Part shown: piece by piece, positions 1-9,450 of the stretch | How the letters are laid out: every line of letters begins with the position of its first letter | How positions within the stretch are numbered: the first letter of the stretch is position 1 | Assembly: GCA_903870275.1 (NCBI GenBank) | Contig: CAIQCK010000114.1 | Location: 1 to 64,000, forward strand | Direction: 5' to 3' | Origin: an uncultured bacterium | GTDB taxonomy: Bacteria > Verrucomicrobiota > Verrucomicrobiia > CAIQCK01 | Length of the DNA stretch: 64,000 bases | The notes under the pieces: model-generated | Databases searched by the model: none | What the model saw: only the letters and a program-made list of their open reading frames with translations | Told to the model about the DNA's origin: nothing | Translations under genes and position numbers: made by a program

Positions 1-51
1 CCGTCGAGCCTCTGCTTTTTCAACGCAGGCTCGACGGAGTCTCGCCCCACC
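1..51. repeat. Palindromic intergenic repeat at window edge
   Basis: Positions 1-10 (ccgtcgagcc) are the exact reverse complement of 28-37 (ggctcgacgg), giving a 10-bp stem around a 17-nt loop. The stretch 28-51, ending in tcgccccacc, resembles the right arm of the repeat at 62535-62561. The element may continue left of the window. The rest of 52-152 holds no gene I can support. Confidence 0.5.
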
Positions 52-152
52 TGGGTATTTCCCCTCCACGATTGACCCATGACACAGAAAAGCAGCCTCG
101 GGGACCGGGCGCTGACTTGAGGTGACTGCGCGGCTCTTGTATCATTCGGCGC

Positions 153-1064
153 ATGATGCCTTCCGCCTCTCGCCGCACACTCCTGGCAACATTCTGGCTT
201 TCACTGGTTTTCGTGGCGTTCGGCCAGCAAGCCGGGCAACCGCTCTTTCGGTTCGGCGTTGTGGCGGATGTGCAATACGCGGACAAGCCGCCGAAAGGGA
301 AACGCCATTATAACGAATCGGCCGACAAGCTTCGCGCGTGCGTGGCCGACTTCAACCGGCGGGAGCTGGCGTTCATCGTCAACCTCGGCGACAGCATTGA
401 CGGCGACGGCCGGAAATCGTCGGCGGACCTGTCGCTGATCGCGGGCATCTTCCACCAGTTGTCATGCCCCGTCCGGCACGTGATCGGCAACCATTGCCTC
501 ACCGTGCCGCGTCCCGCTTTGCTAAAAGAGCTTGGGCTGGAGTCATCCTATTACGCCTTCACACGCGAACGCTGGCGTTTTCTCGTGCTGGACGGCATGG
601 ATGTGAGCCAGAAATCGCCCGAAGGCTCGAAACAGGCGAAGGAAGCGGAGAAGTATCTGGCAAAGAATCCCATGTTGAGCCCGTACGCCGGCGCTATCGG
701 CGAGGCGCAACTGACCTGGCTATGCGACCAACTTGCCGGGGCGGCGCGGCAGAAGCAGCGCGTGATTGTGTTCTGCCATCATCCGATCCTCGCCGCCGCC
801 AGCAGCCCGGCGGCCATCCTGTGGAACGCCGCCGAAGTTGAAGCCTTGCTGGTCCAGTCGGGCTGCGTCGCCGCATGGATCAACGGCCACGACCACAAGG
901 GCGGCTACGCATTTGCCAACGGCATCCATCACCTGACCGTTCACGGCATGATCGAATCCCCGACGGGCGGCAACAGCTACGCCATCGCGTCGGTGTTCGA
1001 GACGCGAATCGCGGTCGAAGGGATGGGAACGACGCCGTCGCAGGTGTTGGAAATCAAACCGTAG
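153..1064 (+). CDS. Exported calcineurin-like metallophosphoesterase
   Basis: A 303-residue protein with an N-terminal signal sequence (about residues 7-24, cleavage near FGQQA). It carries the ordered metallophosphoesterase motifs GVVADVQYAD, NLGDSID, VIGNH, CHHPI and NGHDHKGGY, which supply the Asp/His/Asn ligands of a two-metal centre. The DVQYAD opening and the overall order resemble the Mn-dependent ADP-ribose/CDP-alcohol diphosphatase branch, but the substrate cannot be fixed from sequence. The predicted location is periplasmic or extracellular. ATG 153 is used; a second ATG follows directly at 156. The gene stands alone and converges with the dehydrogenase gene downstream. Confidence 0.85.
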   Translation: MMPSASRRTLLATFWLSLVFVAFGQQAGQPLFRFGVVADVQYADKPPKGKRHYNESADKLRACVADFNRRELAFIVNLGDSIDGDGRKSSADLSLIAGIFHQLSCPVRHVIGNHCLTVPRPALLKELGLESSYYAFTRERWRFLVLDGMDVSQKSPEGSKQAKEAEKYLAKNPMLSPYAGAIGEAQLTWLCDQLAGAARQKQRVIVFCHHPILAAASSPAAILWNAAEVEALLVQSGCVAAWINGHDHKGGYAFANGIHHLTVHGMIESPTGGNSYAIASVFETRIAVEGMGTTPSQVLEIKP

Positions 1065-1086
1065 GAAGATTACCGCGACCCGGCGC

Positions 1087-1992
1087 TTACGGCTTCCCCC
1101 ATGTCTTAACGATGGCCTGTGTCCCTTCGTCCCCGCAACCCATGTCCACCAGTTGCTTGAAGCGGTGCTTGGCCAGTTGCGTCAGAGGCAGGTCGAGGTC
1201 GAGTTGGGTGGCGGCTTCCATCGCAATACGAAGGTCTTTGTTCTGGAGACCAGCCTTGAAACCGGGGCGGAAATCTCCGGCGATGGCGCGCGGGGCGAGG
1301 TTGGTGAGCATCCACGAGCCGGCCGCGCCGCTGGCGACGATCTGGCGGGTCTTTTCGAGGTCGAGGCCGGCGGCTTTGGCGAGCGCCAGCGCCTCGGCCA
1401 TCGCGCAAAGGTGAATCGCGCCGAGGATTTGGTTGATGGCCTTGGTCATCTGGCCGGCGCCGTGCGGGCCGACGTGAAGAACAGTCTTGCCGAGCCGCTG
1501 GAGCAACGGCAGCACGCGTTGGAACATCTTCTCCTCGCCGCCGACCATGATGGCGAGTGTGGCCTCGACGGCGCCCTTCTCGCCGCCGGTGACGGGCGCA
1601 TCAAGGAAGTGAACGCCCTTGGCCTGGAGAATGGCGGCGATTTTCTTCGCGGTGGCTGGAGCGACGGTGGAGTTGTCCACGACGATGCTGCCAGGGCGCG
1701 CGCCGTCAATGACACCGAAAGGTTCGTCCGCCTCGCCGAGCACGACGGCTTCGAGGTCCGGCGAATCGGTGACGTTGGTAAAGATGATGTCGCTGGCCTC
1801 CGCAACCGCCCGCGGCGAATCGGCCACGCGCGCGCCCGCGACGGCGAGCGACGCAGTCTTGGCGCGGGTGCGGTTGAAAACGGTGAGAGGATAGCCGGCG
1901 CTCAGGAGATGGCCCGCCATCGGGCGGCCCATGATGCCGAGGCCGATGTAGCCGACGCGCGGGAGCTGGGAGTTGTCGTTGGATGGTTTCAT
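1087..1992 (-). CDS. 3-hydroxyisobutyrate dehydrogenase-type NAD(P)-dependent oxidoreductase
   Basis: A 301-residue beta-hydroxyacid dehydrogenase. Residues about 14-22 form the dinucleotide-binding GIGxMG motif. DAPVTGG at 131-137 is the family substrate-binding signature, and the conserved catalytic Lys is K184 in QMTKAIN. The family includes 3-hydroxyisobutyrate dehydrogenase, tartronate semialdehyde reductase and glyoxylate/succinic semialdehyde reductases; these cannot be separated by eye. The length is typical and no signal peptide is present, so it is cytoplasmic. It lies about 175 bp downstream of the TPR gene on the same strand. Confidence 0.9.
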   Translation of the reverse strand: MKPSNDNSQLPRVGYIGLGIMGRPMAGHLLSAGYPLTVFNRTRAKTASLAVAGARVADSPRAVAEASDIIFTNVTDSPDLEAVVLGEADEPFGVIDGARPGSIVVDNSTVAPATAKKIAAILQAKGVHFLDAPVTGGEKGAVEATLAIMVGGEEKMFQRVLPLLQRLGKTVLHVGPHGAGQMTKAINQILGAIHLCAMAEALALAKAAGLDLEKTRQIVASGAAGSWMLTNLAPRAIAGDFRPGFKAGLQNKDLRIAMEAATQLDLDLPLTQLAKHRFKQLVDMGCGDEGTQAIVKTWGKP

Positions 1993-2167
1993 GATGGAAA
2001 AGAAGGATGTCCGCTAAAGACGCAAGAGACCGCCAAAGGCGGAGGGAATGAACAGGAAAGACGCGAAGGCGCGAAGTTGAGCCCGGCCTCGATGACGTTT
2101 CATACAGATGTCCTCTGCCCTGGCCGCCAGGCTGCCGCGGCATTCTCACGCCACCCTGCCCTGCCGT

Positions 2168-5100
2168 TTACTTCTTGCCAGGCTGAACCGGCTGGGGCGG
2201 CGGCAGCTTGGAAAGCGCGTCCTTTGCCTTGGCGGCGTAGGGATCGTTCGGAAATCCTTTCAGCAACCCGTCGTAAGTTTTCCGCGCGTCGTCGGGGTGA
2301 TTGAGCTTTTCCTGCGCCTGACCGGTCCAATACATCGCTTCGGCGACGATCTCGTCGTAGGTGAGGTAGAGGTCGGCGGTCTTGGCAAAGTTGGAATAAG
2401 CGGCATCGTAATCGGCGTTGGCCAGATCGGGCGGCTGCGTGGCGGCGCGCCCCATGAGGCTGTGGCCCATGCCGAGCACAGCGCGGGCGCGGGCCTTGCT
2501 GACGCCGCGGGTGCCGTCCACGTATTCCTTGTATTTGGCGAAGGCCTCGTTGAACTTGCCCTCCTGCAGGAGAATGTCGGCCATGCCGAGTTGGGCATCG
2601 GATTTTTTCTTGCAGTTGGCGAGCGCGCGTTCCTCCATGCTGAGCGCGTCCGGTTTGAGTTTGCCGGCGGCAAGACCGTCAAGAACCGCGGTGAATTTGG
2701 AGAACTGCTTGCGGGCGTTGGCGGAGTCCTTCTTCATGAAGTAAGCGTAGCCGATGCCGTATTGCGCCTCGGCCCAGATGGGCCACTCGCCGGTTCGCTT
2801 GGCGACGTCGGCGGTCTTTTGATAGATGCCGACGGCTTCGTCGAACTTGCTGTTGTCAATGAGGGCCTTGGCGTAAGCCTCGTAGGACTGCGCGTCGAGT
2901 TCGACGTTGGGACCTTCCTTGACGGCGCGCTGGAAAGTGCCGAGGGCGCGCTTGGGGTCGCCCGTGGCGTTTTGCAGGTTGGCGAGGGCGAAAAGGGCGT
3001 TGACCTTGAGCGTCGTGTTCTTCCCAGCCGGGCCGCTCAGCAGATCATTGAAATATTTTTCCACGCCGGCGGCATCCACGATCTTGGCGCGCAGCTTGAG
3101 CGTCAGCAGTTCGAGCACGCCGGTGGTGGCGAGCGGCGCCGCCGGATTGTCGGGAAACTGAGCCATGGTTACCTCGTAAGCCGCGAGAGCCTTGGCCACA
3201 TCGTCGTCCCAGATCTTGGCTTTGTCCGCCGGCATGAGACCGCGCGAGCGGCCCAGCCCGGCGGCCGCGCCAGCCCACGACTGGCCGACGCGCAACGAGG
3301 CTTCCGGCGCAACGGCGCTACCGAGATAATTTTTGACGACGATTTCAAACTCGGCGGCGGCTTCCTGAAACTTGTTCTGTTGTTGATTATTGTAGCCGAG
3401 CCAGAAATGCGCGTCGGCCTGGAGCGGCGAGTCCTTGAACTTCTGCGCCAGTTCCGAGAACGCCTTGGCCATGAGATCGAATTCCTTGGCTTGGAAGTAG
3501 GCCATGCCCATGCGGTATTGCGCCATCGGGGCGGTTTGCGGATCGTTTGGCGCGCGGCTGATGACTTCCTTGTAAGCGGCGAGGGCGTTGGTGAGCGATT
3601 CCTTCGCGCCGGCGGCGTCGCCTTTGTCGGTCGCGATCTGGACTTTGCCGGCGTAAGCCTCGCCGAGTTGGAGCAGCGCCGATGGAAGTTGCGGCGAATT
3701 CGCAAATCGTTCCTTGAACTGGGTCAGTTCCACGACCGCCTCGTCATATCGCTTCAACGCCACCAGCGTCGCGCCGACCTGGAGATTGGCGTCGTCGGCA
3801 AAGTCGGCGTCCGGATATTTATCGCGCGCCTCCTTGAAAGTTTTCAACGCCTCGTCGAGCTTGTTCATCTGGCGATAGACTTGCGCCAGGCGGTGGGTGA
3901 TCTGGCCGCCGAACTTGCCTTTGCCGGCGTAGGCCTTCTGGTAGGCCAGGATTTGATCCAGCGCCTTCTGCGCATCGCCTTTGTTGACCAGGATGGAACT
4001 CTGCGTGGCAAGAGCCTCCTCGGCCGCCGAAGTCTTGGGGTAATCGGCCAGGACGCGATCGCACATTTTCAGCGCGTCGTCGGGGCGATTCTTGATCCAA
4101 TAGAGCGTGGCCAGCAACATGCCGCTGTCTTGGGCGATGGGATCTTTCGGAAAATCTTTCTGAAGCTGGTCGTAGTACTTCTGGCCATCCTCCACGTTTT
4201 CAAGGCCCGTCTGGATGCGGAACATCGTGTCCAGCGCGTATTTACGGTCTTCCTTGGTGGCGTCCGGCGGGAGACTGGTCAACAGATGGCGGCAAAGGAT
4301 GTCGGCTTCCTGCCATAGCTTTTGCGCCATGTAACAAACCGCCGTGCCGAGCCACGCCGAAATGTAAAGGTCGGGATTTCGCTTGATGGATTCCAGCTTG
4401 CCCGTTTCCTGCTGAAGGCGTTCCCTGAACTTCACGACGGCCGGCGCGTTGACGCCTCCTGCCGTGCGGTATTGAACGACAAGCTTCGAGTAGGCGTCAG
4501 TGAGCTGGGTCACTTTCGACTGCTGGCTCTGGACAATCTCCGCCTTCGGCCGGACTTGGCGATAGAAGAAGATCGCGTCGGCGTAAAACTTCTGATCAAA
4601 CCACATCTGCGCGGCACTGAGCGCCGCCTCGCTGGCCACCGCCATATCCGCGCCGGGTTTCATCAGTTGAACGAACAACGCTTTCGATTGCTGGAGCGTT
4701 TTGGCGCCTTCGTCTTTCTGGCCGGCTTTGATTTGAGCGGCGGCTTTCGCGCCGAGGATTTTGGCGCGGAGGAACTGCGATTCCGCAAACAGGGGACTGG
4801 TGGAGTATTTTTGCTGGAAAGTATCCATGTCCTTCAACGCATCGTCATGGAGGCCGCGAAACATCTTGGCGCCGGCACGACCATACAAGGCGTCGTCGCA
4901 ACCGTCGCTCTTGCTGTAGTTTTTTAGAAATTCGTCGAAGGTGGCGATGGACTTGTCCAGATCGGCGTCCTTGGCTTTGGGGTCTTTTTCCACTTCAGCC
5001 TGGCGCCCGTAGGCTTGCGCCAGCATCAACGCCGCCGCCTCGCGGATTTGCGGCACGGGGAAATTCGGCACCGCCAGCACGGTGAGAATCTTGACCGCGT

Positions 5101-5386
5101 CGGCGTAGGAGCCTTTCAGGAAATAAGCATAGGCGAGCTTGAGTTTCGCGTCGTTGGCGCGCACCGAGGCGGTGCGGGTGGTGGCAAATTCCGACAACAC
5201 CTTGATCGCGCCGTCGAAATCGGCCTTGTTCAAGGCCTCTTCGCCCCGGGCGAAAAGCGCTTCGTCGGACTCCGCTGCCAGCGCGCCCGGCATCGCGCCG
5301 AGCAACACGGCCAGCCACACACCCATCCACACACCCCACCGCGCCCGGCGCAGTGGCGATTCCACGGCGAGGGAAGCTCTCCTCAT
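2168..5386 (-). CDS. Large exported tetratricopeptide-repeat protein
   Basis: A 1072-residue protein. I chose the ATG at 5386, which gives MRRASLAVESPLRRARWG followed by a hydrophobic core and AMPGALAA: a signal peptide. A longer reading would run into the pnp 3' end. An AAGG stretch lies upstream of this ATG. The rest is almost entirely TPR-like helical pairs (recurring A-Y, YPKS and FPNDP motifs), as in YbgF/BamD-type envelope proteins, so it is probably a periplasmic scaffold. It ends in a Pro-rich tail. It follows pnp by 17 bp and is probably co-transcribed with it. The specific function is unknown. Confidence 0.85.
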   Translation of the reverse strand: MRRASLAVESPLRRARWGVWMGVWLAVLLGAMPGALAAESDEALFARGEEALNKADFDGAIKVLSEFATTRTASVRANDAKLKLAYAYFLKGSYADAVKILTVLAVPNFPVPQIREAAALMLAQAYGRQAEVEKDPKAKDADLDKSIATFDEFLKNYSKSDGCDDALYGRAGAKMFRGLHDDALKDMDTFQQKYSTSPLFAESQFLRAKILGAKAAAQIKAGQKDEGAKTLQQSKALFVQLMKPGADMAVASEAALSAAQMWFDQKFYADAIFFYRQVRPKAEIVQSQQSKVTQLTDAYSKLVVQYRTAGGVNAPAVVKFRERLQQETGKLESIKRNPDLYISAWLGTAVCYMAQKLWQEADILCRHLLTSLPPDATKEDRKYALDTMFRIQTGLENVEDGQKYYDQLQKDFPKDPIAQDSGMLLATLYWIKNRPDDALKMCDRVLADYPKTSAAEEALATQSSILVNKGDAQKALDQILAYQKAYAGKGKFGGQITHRLAQVYRQMNKLDEALKTFKEARDKYPDADFADDANLQVGATLVALKRYDEAVVELTQFKERFANSPQLPSALLQLGEAYAGKVQIATDKGDAAGAKESLTNALAAYKEVISRAPNDPQTAPMAQYRMGMAYFQAKEFDLMAKAFSELAQKFKDSPLQADAHFWLGYNNQQQNKFQEAAAEFEIVVKNYLGSAVAPEASLRVGQSWAGAAAGLGRSRGLMPADKAKIWDDDVAKALAAYEVTMAQFPDNPAAPLATTGVLELLTLKLRAKIVDAAGVEKYFNDLLSGPAGKNTTLKVNALFALANLQNATGDPKRALGTFQRAVKEGPNVELDAQSYEAYAKALIDNSKFDEAVGIYQKTADVAKRTGEWPIWAEAQYGIGYAYFMKKDSANARKQFSKFTAVLDGLAAGKLKPDALSMEERALANCKKKSDAQLGMADILLQEGKFNEAFAKYKEYVDGTRGVSKARARAVLGMGHSLMGRAATQPPDLANADYDAAYSNFAKTADLYLTYDEIVAEAMYWTGQAQEKLNHPDDARKTYDGLLKGFPNDPYAAKAKDALSKLPPPQPVQPGKK

Positions 5387-5403
5387 AGAGTGCCTTTCGC
5401 TGA

Positions 5404-7524
5404 TTATTTCTTTTCCGCGGCTGAAGCGTCTTTTTCCGCCAGCGCAGCCTTGCGGCTCAACCGGACCCGGCCTTTTTCGTCCACACCGACGCACTTCACC
5501 CAGATTTCATCGCCCATCTTGCAAACATCTTCCACCTGCCGGACGCGGAAGTCGGCCAGTTCGGAAATATGAACCAAGCCGTCCTTGCCCGGCAACACCT
5601 CGACGAACGCACCAAACTCTTTGATCGTCACCACTTTGCCGCGGTAAACCTTGCCGACCTCGATTTCCGCCGTCATGCCCGCAATGATTTCCCTGGCGCG
5701 CGCCATGCCGTCCGGATTGGTCGAGAACACAAACACGCTGCCGTCGTCCTCGATGTCAATCTTGCAACCGGTTTCCTCGGTGATCTTCTTGATCGTCTTG
5801 CCGCCGGGGCCGATGAGCAAACCGATTTTGTCGGGCGGAATATGCAGCGTTTCCATGCGCGGCGCATATTTGCTCAACTCCGCCCGCGGTGCGGGGAGGG
5901 TCTTGGCCATGATGTCGAGAATCTGCATCCGCGCGACCTTGGCTTGCGCGAACGCCTGGCGCGTCAGGTCCAACGTCAGCCCTTGAATCTTCAGGTCCAC
6001 CTGGAAGCCGGTGATGCCCTGCTGTGTGCCTGCGACCTTGAAGTCCATGTCGCCGAAGTGGTCTTCCGAACCCAGGATGTCCGTGATCAACACGCCCTTC
6101 TGGCGGTTACCTGGCTCGGTGATCAAACCAATCGAAATGCCCGCGACGGGCGCCTTGATCGGCACGCCCGCATCCATCAACGCCAGACAGCCGGCGCAAA
6201 CGGTCGCCATGGAGGTCGAGCCGTTGGAGGACATGATTTCGCTCGTGAGGCGCGTCGTGTAGGGCCACTTGTCCGTCGGCGGCAACACCATCTCCAGCGA
6301 ACGCTCCGCCAGCGCGCCGTGGCCGATCTCGCGGCGGCCGGGGCCGGCGATGCGGCCGGTCTCGCCGGTGGAATACGGCGGGAAATTGTAGTGAAGCATG
6401 AACCGCTTTTCCGGCGTGCCGCCGGTATAGGTGTCCAGTTCCTGGATGTCCGCGAGCGAACCGAGCGTAACAATCGCCAGCGCCTGCGTCTCGCCGCGGG
6501 CGAAGAGCGCGGAGCCGTGCGGACGCGGCAGCACCGACACCTCGGCGCTGATCGGCCTCAACTGGTCGAGTGCGCGGCCGTCCGGGCGGCGGTTGTTGGC
6601 CAGCACGTATTTGCGGATTTGCTCATACTGGATCGCGTCGAAGGCCATCTTGACGATGCCTTCCTCGACTTTCGGGTCTTCGGCTTGCGCGGCGGCGAGC
6701 AGTTCCTGATAAACGGCGGCCACAGCCGCGATGCGCGCCTGTTTGCCCTGTGTCGCCAACGCAGCCATGATCTTCGGCCCGGCCACAGTATTGGCCTTGG
6801 CTTGCAACGCCGCAGGCACGGTCCTGAGAGGGATCTGACGCTTGGTGACGCCGATCTGCTGCGCGAGCTGTTTCTGCGCGACCACAAGCTGCTTCACGAA
6901 GCCTTGGGCGAAGTCAACCGCCGACATTACTTCGTCTTCCGAAAGCTCCTGCGCGCAGCCTTCGATCATCACCATGTCGGTTTCGTTGCCGACATAGATG
7001 AGGTCGAGGTCGCTGTCGAGCATCTGCGAGTGCGTCGGATTGGCGACGAACTGCTTGTTGATGCGGCCGACGCGGACGGCGCCGAGCGGGCCGTTCCACG
7101 GGATGTCGCTGAGCGTCAGCGCCGCGCTGGCGCCGTTGATGGCGAGGATGTCGGAGTCATTCTCCAGATCGGCAGAGAGGAGGATGGACATCACCTGCAC
7201 TTCGCAGAAATAGCCTTCGGGGAAGAGCGGGCGGATGGGGCGGTCAATCATGCGGGAGGTGAGAATTTCCTTTTCGGTGGGGCGGCCTTCGCGCTTGAAG
7301 TAGCCGCCGGGGAACTTGCCCGAGGCGCTGGCCTTCTCGCGATAGTCCACCTGGAGCGGGAAGAAATCCTGCCCGACTTTGGGTTTGTTGGCCGCCACCG
7401 CCGCCACGAAGACGACGGTTTCGCCGAGTTGGACGGTCACCGCGCCGTCCGCCTGAAGGGCGAGCTTGCCGGTTTCCAGAATGAGGTCGTTGCTGCCGAT
7501 TGGGATTCGAATGGTGTGTTGCAT
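5404..7524 (-). CDS. pnp: Polyribonucleotide nucleotidyltransferase (PNPase)
   Basis: A 706-residue PNPase of the expected size. It has two RNase PH-type domains (about 1-230 and 300-540), a KH domain around residue 560 (KIGLLIGPGGKTIKKI) and a C-terminal S1 domain (YRGKVVTIKEFGAFVEV). It degrades RNA 3'-5' by phosphorolysis and trims mRNAs in the degradosome. ATG 7524 is preceded by AGGAACC. It lies below rpsO in the conserved rpsO-pnp order, with a strong hairpin in the intergenic space. Confidence 0.98.
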   Translation of the reverse strand: MQHTIRIPIGSNDLILETGKLALQADGAVTVQLGETVVFVAAVAANKPKVGQDFFPLQVDYREKASASGKFPGGYFKREGRPTEKEILTSRMIDRPIRPLFPEGYFCEVQVMSILLSADLENDSDILAINGASAALTLSDIPWNGPLGAVRVGRINKQFVANPTHSQMLDSDLDLIYVGNETDMVMIEGCAQELSEDEVMSAVDFAQGFVKQLVVAQKQLAQQIGVTKRQIPLRTVPAALQAKANTVAGPKIMAALATQGKQARIAAVAAVYQELLAAAQAEDPKVEEGIVKMAFDAIQYEQIRKYVLANNRRPDGRALDQLRPISAEVSVLPRPHGSALFARGETQALAIVTLGSLADIQELDTYTGGTPEKRFMLHYNFPPYSTGETGRIAGPGRREIGHGALAERSLEMVLPPTDKWPYTTRLTSEIMSSNGSTSMATVCAGCLALMDAGVPIKAPVAGISIGLITEPGNRQKGVLITDILGSEDHFGDMDFKVAGTQQGITGFQVDLKIQGLTLDLTRQAFAQAKVARMQILDIMAKTLPAPRAELSKYAPRMETLHIPPDKIGLLIGPGGKTIKKITEETGCKIDIEDDGSVFVFSTNPDGMARAREIIAGMTAEIEVGKVYRGKVVTIKEFGAFVEVLPGKDGLVHISELADFRVRQVEDVCKMGDEIWVKCVGVDEKGRVRLSRKAALAEKDASAAEKK

Positions 7525-7661
7525 GGTTCCTGTATTGCAAACCCGCCCCGCTTACCGGAAGAGCTTCAAAGAAGACAGCGCCCCCGGCTCTGCGTTCTTT
7601 GAAACCTTCCCGTCTCGCGGGCAGGCTGCTTGGGTTGTTCTCGTTTTAGGTTAAAGGCCAA

Positions 7662-7694
7662 CCCTCGCCCCGGCGAAAATGCACGGGGCGAGGG
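7662..7694 (-). promoter_or_regulatory. rpsO-pnp intergenic hairpin
   Basis: Positions 7662-7671 (ccctcgcccc) and 7685-7694 (ggggcgaggg) form a perfect 10-bp G+C-rich stem with a 13-nt loop. It lies about 138 nt upstream of the pnp ATG and just after the rpsO stop. There is no T-run after it on the transcribed strand, so it looks more like an attenuator, mRNA-stabilising or processing hairpin than a simple terminator. In E. coli the equivalent spacer carries a terminator and the RNase III site through which PNPase controls itself; that parallel is inference. Confidence 0.55.
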
Positions 7695-7706
7695 CTGTAA
7701 AATGAA

Positions 7707-7970
7707 CTACTTGCGGAGCTTCAGCTTCTTGATGATCTGGTGATAGCGGCCGTTGTCAGTCTGGTTCAAATAGTCCAGCAACCGACGGCGCTTGCCAACC
7801 ATCATGAGAAGCCCGCGGCGCGAGCTGTGGTCTTTCTGATTCACCTTCAGGTGGCCGGTCAGCTCGTTAATCCGCTCGGTTAGAAGTGCAATTTGCACGT
7901 CCGCCGAACCGGTATCCCGTTCGTGTAGCCGGAACTCCTTGGTTATGTCTGTTTTCTTTGTTGCGTCCAT
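7707..7970 (-). CDS. rpsO: 30S ribosomal protein S15
   Basis: An 87-residue S15 with the family core: FRLHERDTGSADVQIALL, then INELTGHL, then HSSRRGLLMMVGKRRRLLDYL. It binds the 16S rRNA central domain and helps form intersubunit bridges. The length matches the roughly 88 residues usual for the family. It starts at ATG 7970 and sits directly upstream of pnp, the standard bacterial arrangement. About 180 bp separate it from the next gene upstream, so it probably has its own promoter. Confidence 0.98.
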   Translation of the reverse strand: MDATKKTDITKEFRLHERDTGSADVQIALLTERINELTGHLKVNQKDHSSRRGLLMMVGKRRRLLDYLNQTDNGRYHQIIKKLKLRK

Positions 7971-8151
7971 AAATCCGCGGCAATACTGCCGTATGCGTCC
8001 GGCCCCTGAGCCGAAAACGCATTGGCATCATAAGCGCCTGCACTTCCCCTGTAAAGGGAAAATCGCTGCTTTTTGCATTTTTGCCAGTCCTGAAAAACCT
8101 CCCCTCTTCTACAGTTCTACAGGACACGCCATACTCCCGGAAGCTTGAAGG

Positions 8152-9240
8152 CTATGGACAACGCGCGGTCCTGGCCATTTCAAGAGCCTCGTTCAGGTCT
8201 GCACCGCCGGCTGCATTGGACAAAGCCGTCATCGTGGCAACGCGGCCGCCGATCATGATCGAGGCTTGAAGCATATATCTGGCTTGGCCGGGCTGCGGAT
8301 TATCGCGGGGCACGGTCCGGTCCGTGACCTTGTAATAGCAACCCACCACTTCGCCTTCCTTGAAATCACGGATGACCAGTTCCTTCTCTTCCGCAGTGGC
8401 CTGCGCCATGCGCCTGCCCCCTTCCAAGTAGCTGCGAAGCTGGGGGCCGACCGGTTTCCGCCCATCGGGTGACGCGTCCTTGGGCAACAGGCTCAGCAAC
8501 GCGCGAAAGCCGTTCGCATTACTGCATGTAAACCCCACAGTCATCGTGCCTGGCGTTGCATCGCGCGGTGCCACCACGGCATCCTGCCACGCAGCGGGAA
8601 CTGCGAGAACCAGCGTGCCGCCGCCTGGAATCTGAAATATCCGTTCAATCTTGTTCCCGGCCAGCATCCGCCCGACCGCGATGGGCACAACAGCCGCGCC
8701 TTCCCCGCCAGCGACCTGCTCGTAGCGCAATCCTTGATCAAAACGGCGGAATATCTCCTCATCGGTGCTTTTGGGTTCAAAAACCGAGATGTGCAGGTCC
8801 ATCCATCGGCCCTTGAATACAAAATAGTAGTTCACATGTTTCTGTCTGAACTTCTCCCCCTTAAAAAGAGTGATGGTGACATACTCGACCCGGTAGAAGT
8901 ACGAATTGTTCGAAATCTGGACCGACTTCTGATCAATCTGGGGGTTCCGCCTGCCTTTGGACCAATAGAACTCGCAGCACTCCTTATAACCGCCCGTGGC
9001 TGACTGCGGCGTCTCCACGAAAAGCGACAGGTTGAACGGGCCGCCGTGTCCTTTGATTGCGTAGTCTGCGCCGCGCCTTTGTTCCTCAATCTTTGCCATC
9101 GGAGGCGCATCCACCACTACGCGCCACCCTTCGTTGGGTATCACAAACACCCGCTCCTCCGCTCGCGAGGCCATTATCAACGCGATCAACGGCAATAACT
9201 GGAGCAACCGCCTCGTTTTCATGGCTCCTCGCATGTTCAT
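8152..9240 (-). CDS. Secreted protein of unknown function
   Basis: A 362-residue protein that I do not recognise. The start at ATG 9240 has a strong GGAGG five bases upstream. An internal ATG at 9222, which also has a GAGGA stretch, would give the cleaner signal peptide MKTRRLLQLLPLIALIMASRA. After the signal there are two regions of similar outline (about 25-185 and 190-362), each opening with an IP-G--V segment, suggesting an internal duplication. The Tyr/Phe-rich first half ends in FRRFDQGLRYE. Its base composition is somewhat more A+T-rich than its neighbours. No catalytic motif is visible. Confidence 0.7.
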   Translation of the reverse strand: MNMRGAMKTRRLLQLLPLIALIMASRAEERVFVIPNEGWRVVVDAPPMAKIEEQRRGADYAIKGHGGPFNLSLFVETPQSATGGYKECCEFYWSKGRRNPQIDQKSVQISNNSYFYRVEYVTITLFKGEKFRQKHVNYYFVFKGRWMDLHISVFEPKSTDEEIFRRFDQGLRYEQVAGGEGAAVVPIAVGRMLAGNKIERIFQIPGGGTLVLAVPAAWQDAVVAPRDATPGTMTVGFTCSNANGFRALLSLLPKDASPDGRKPVGPQLRSYLEGGRRMAQATAEEKELVIRDFKEGEVVGCYYKVTDRTVPRDNPQPGQARYMLQASIMIGGRVATMTALSNAAGGADLNEALEMARTARCP

Positions 9241-9450
9241 TACCGCCTCCTTTTCTTCGTTCGCAATGCTCTCCTATTCCAGCACGTTCCTTGCGCCAAT
9301 CAACCGCGCGGTGACTACCCCACCCCGCTAAAGCAATCAACACCAAAAGGGCGGGAAACCAACCATCAGCGCAATCCCGGTTGCAACGCTTTGGAAACAA
9401 CGTGGCAGGGTAAAGCCGAAACCCAAAACGCCAAACCCGTCATTCTGGAA

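Noticed and set aside
2108..4318. Long plus-strand open frame opposite the TPR gene
   Set aside because: Antisense shadow in a high-GC gene: low-complexity Gly/Val/Leu translation with no motif, while the minus strand gives a coherent TPR protein. The same holds for 5569-7602 (over pnp), 9391-11733 and 27760-30624.
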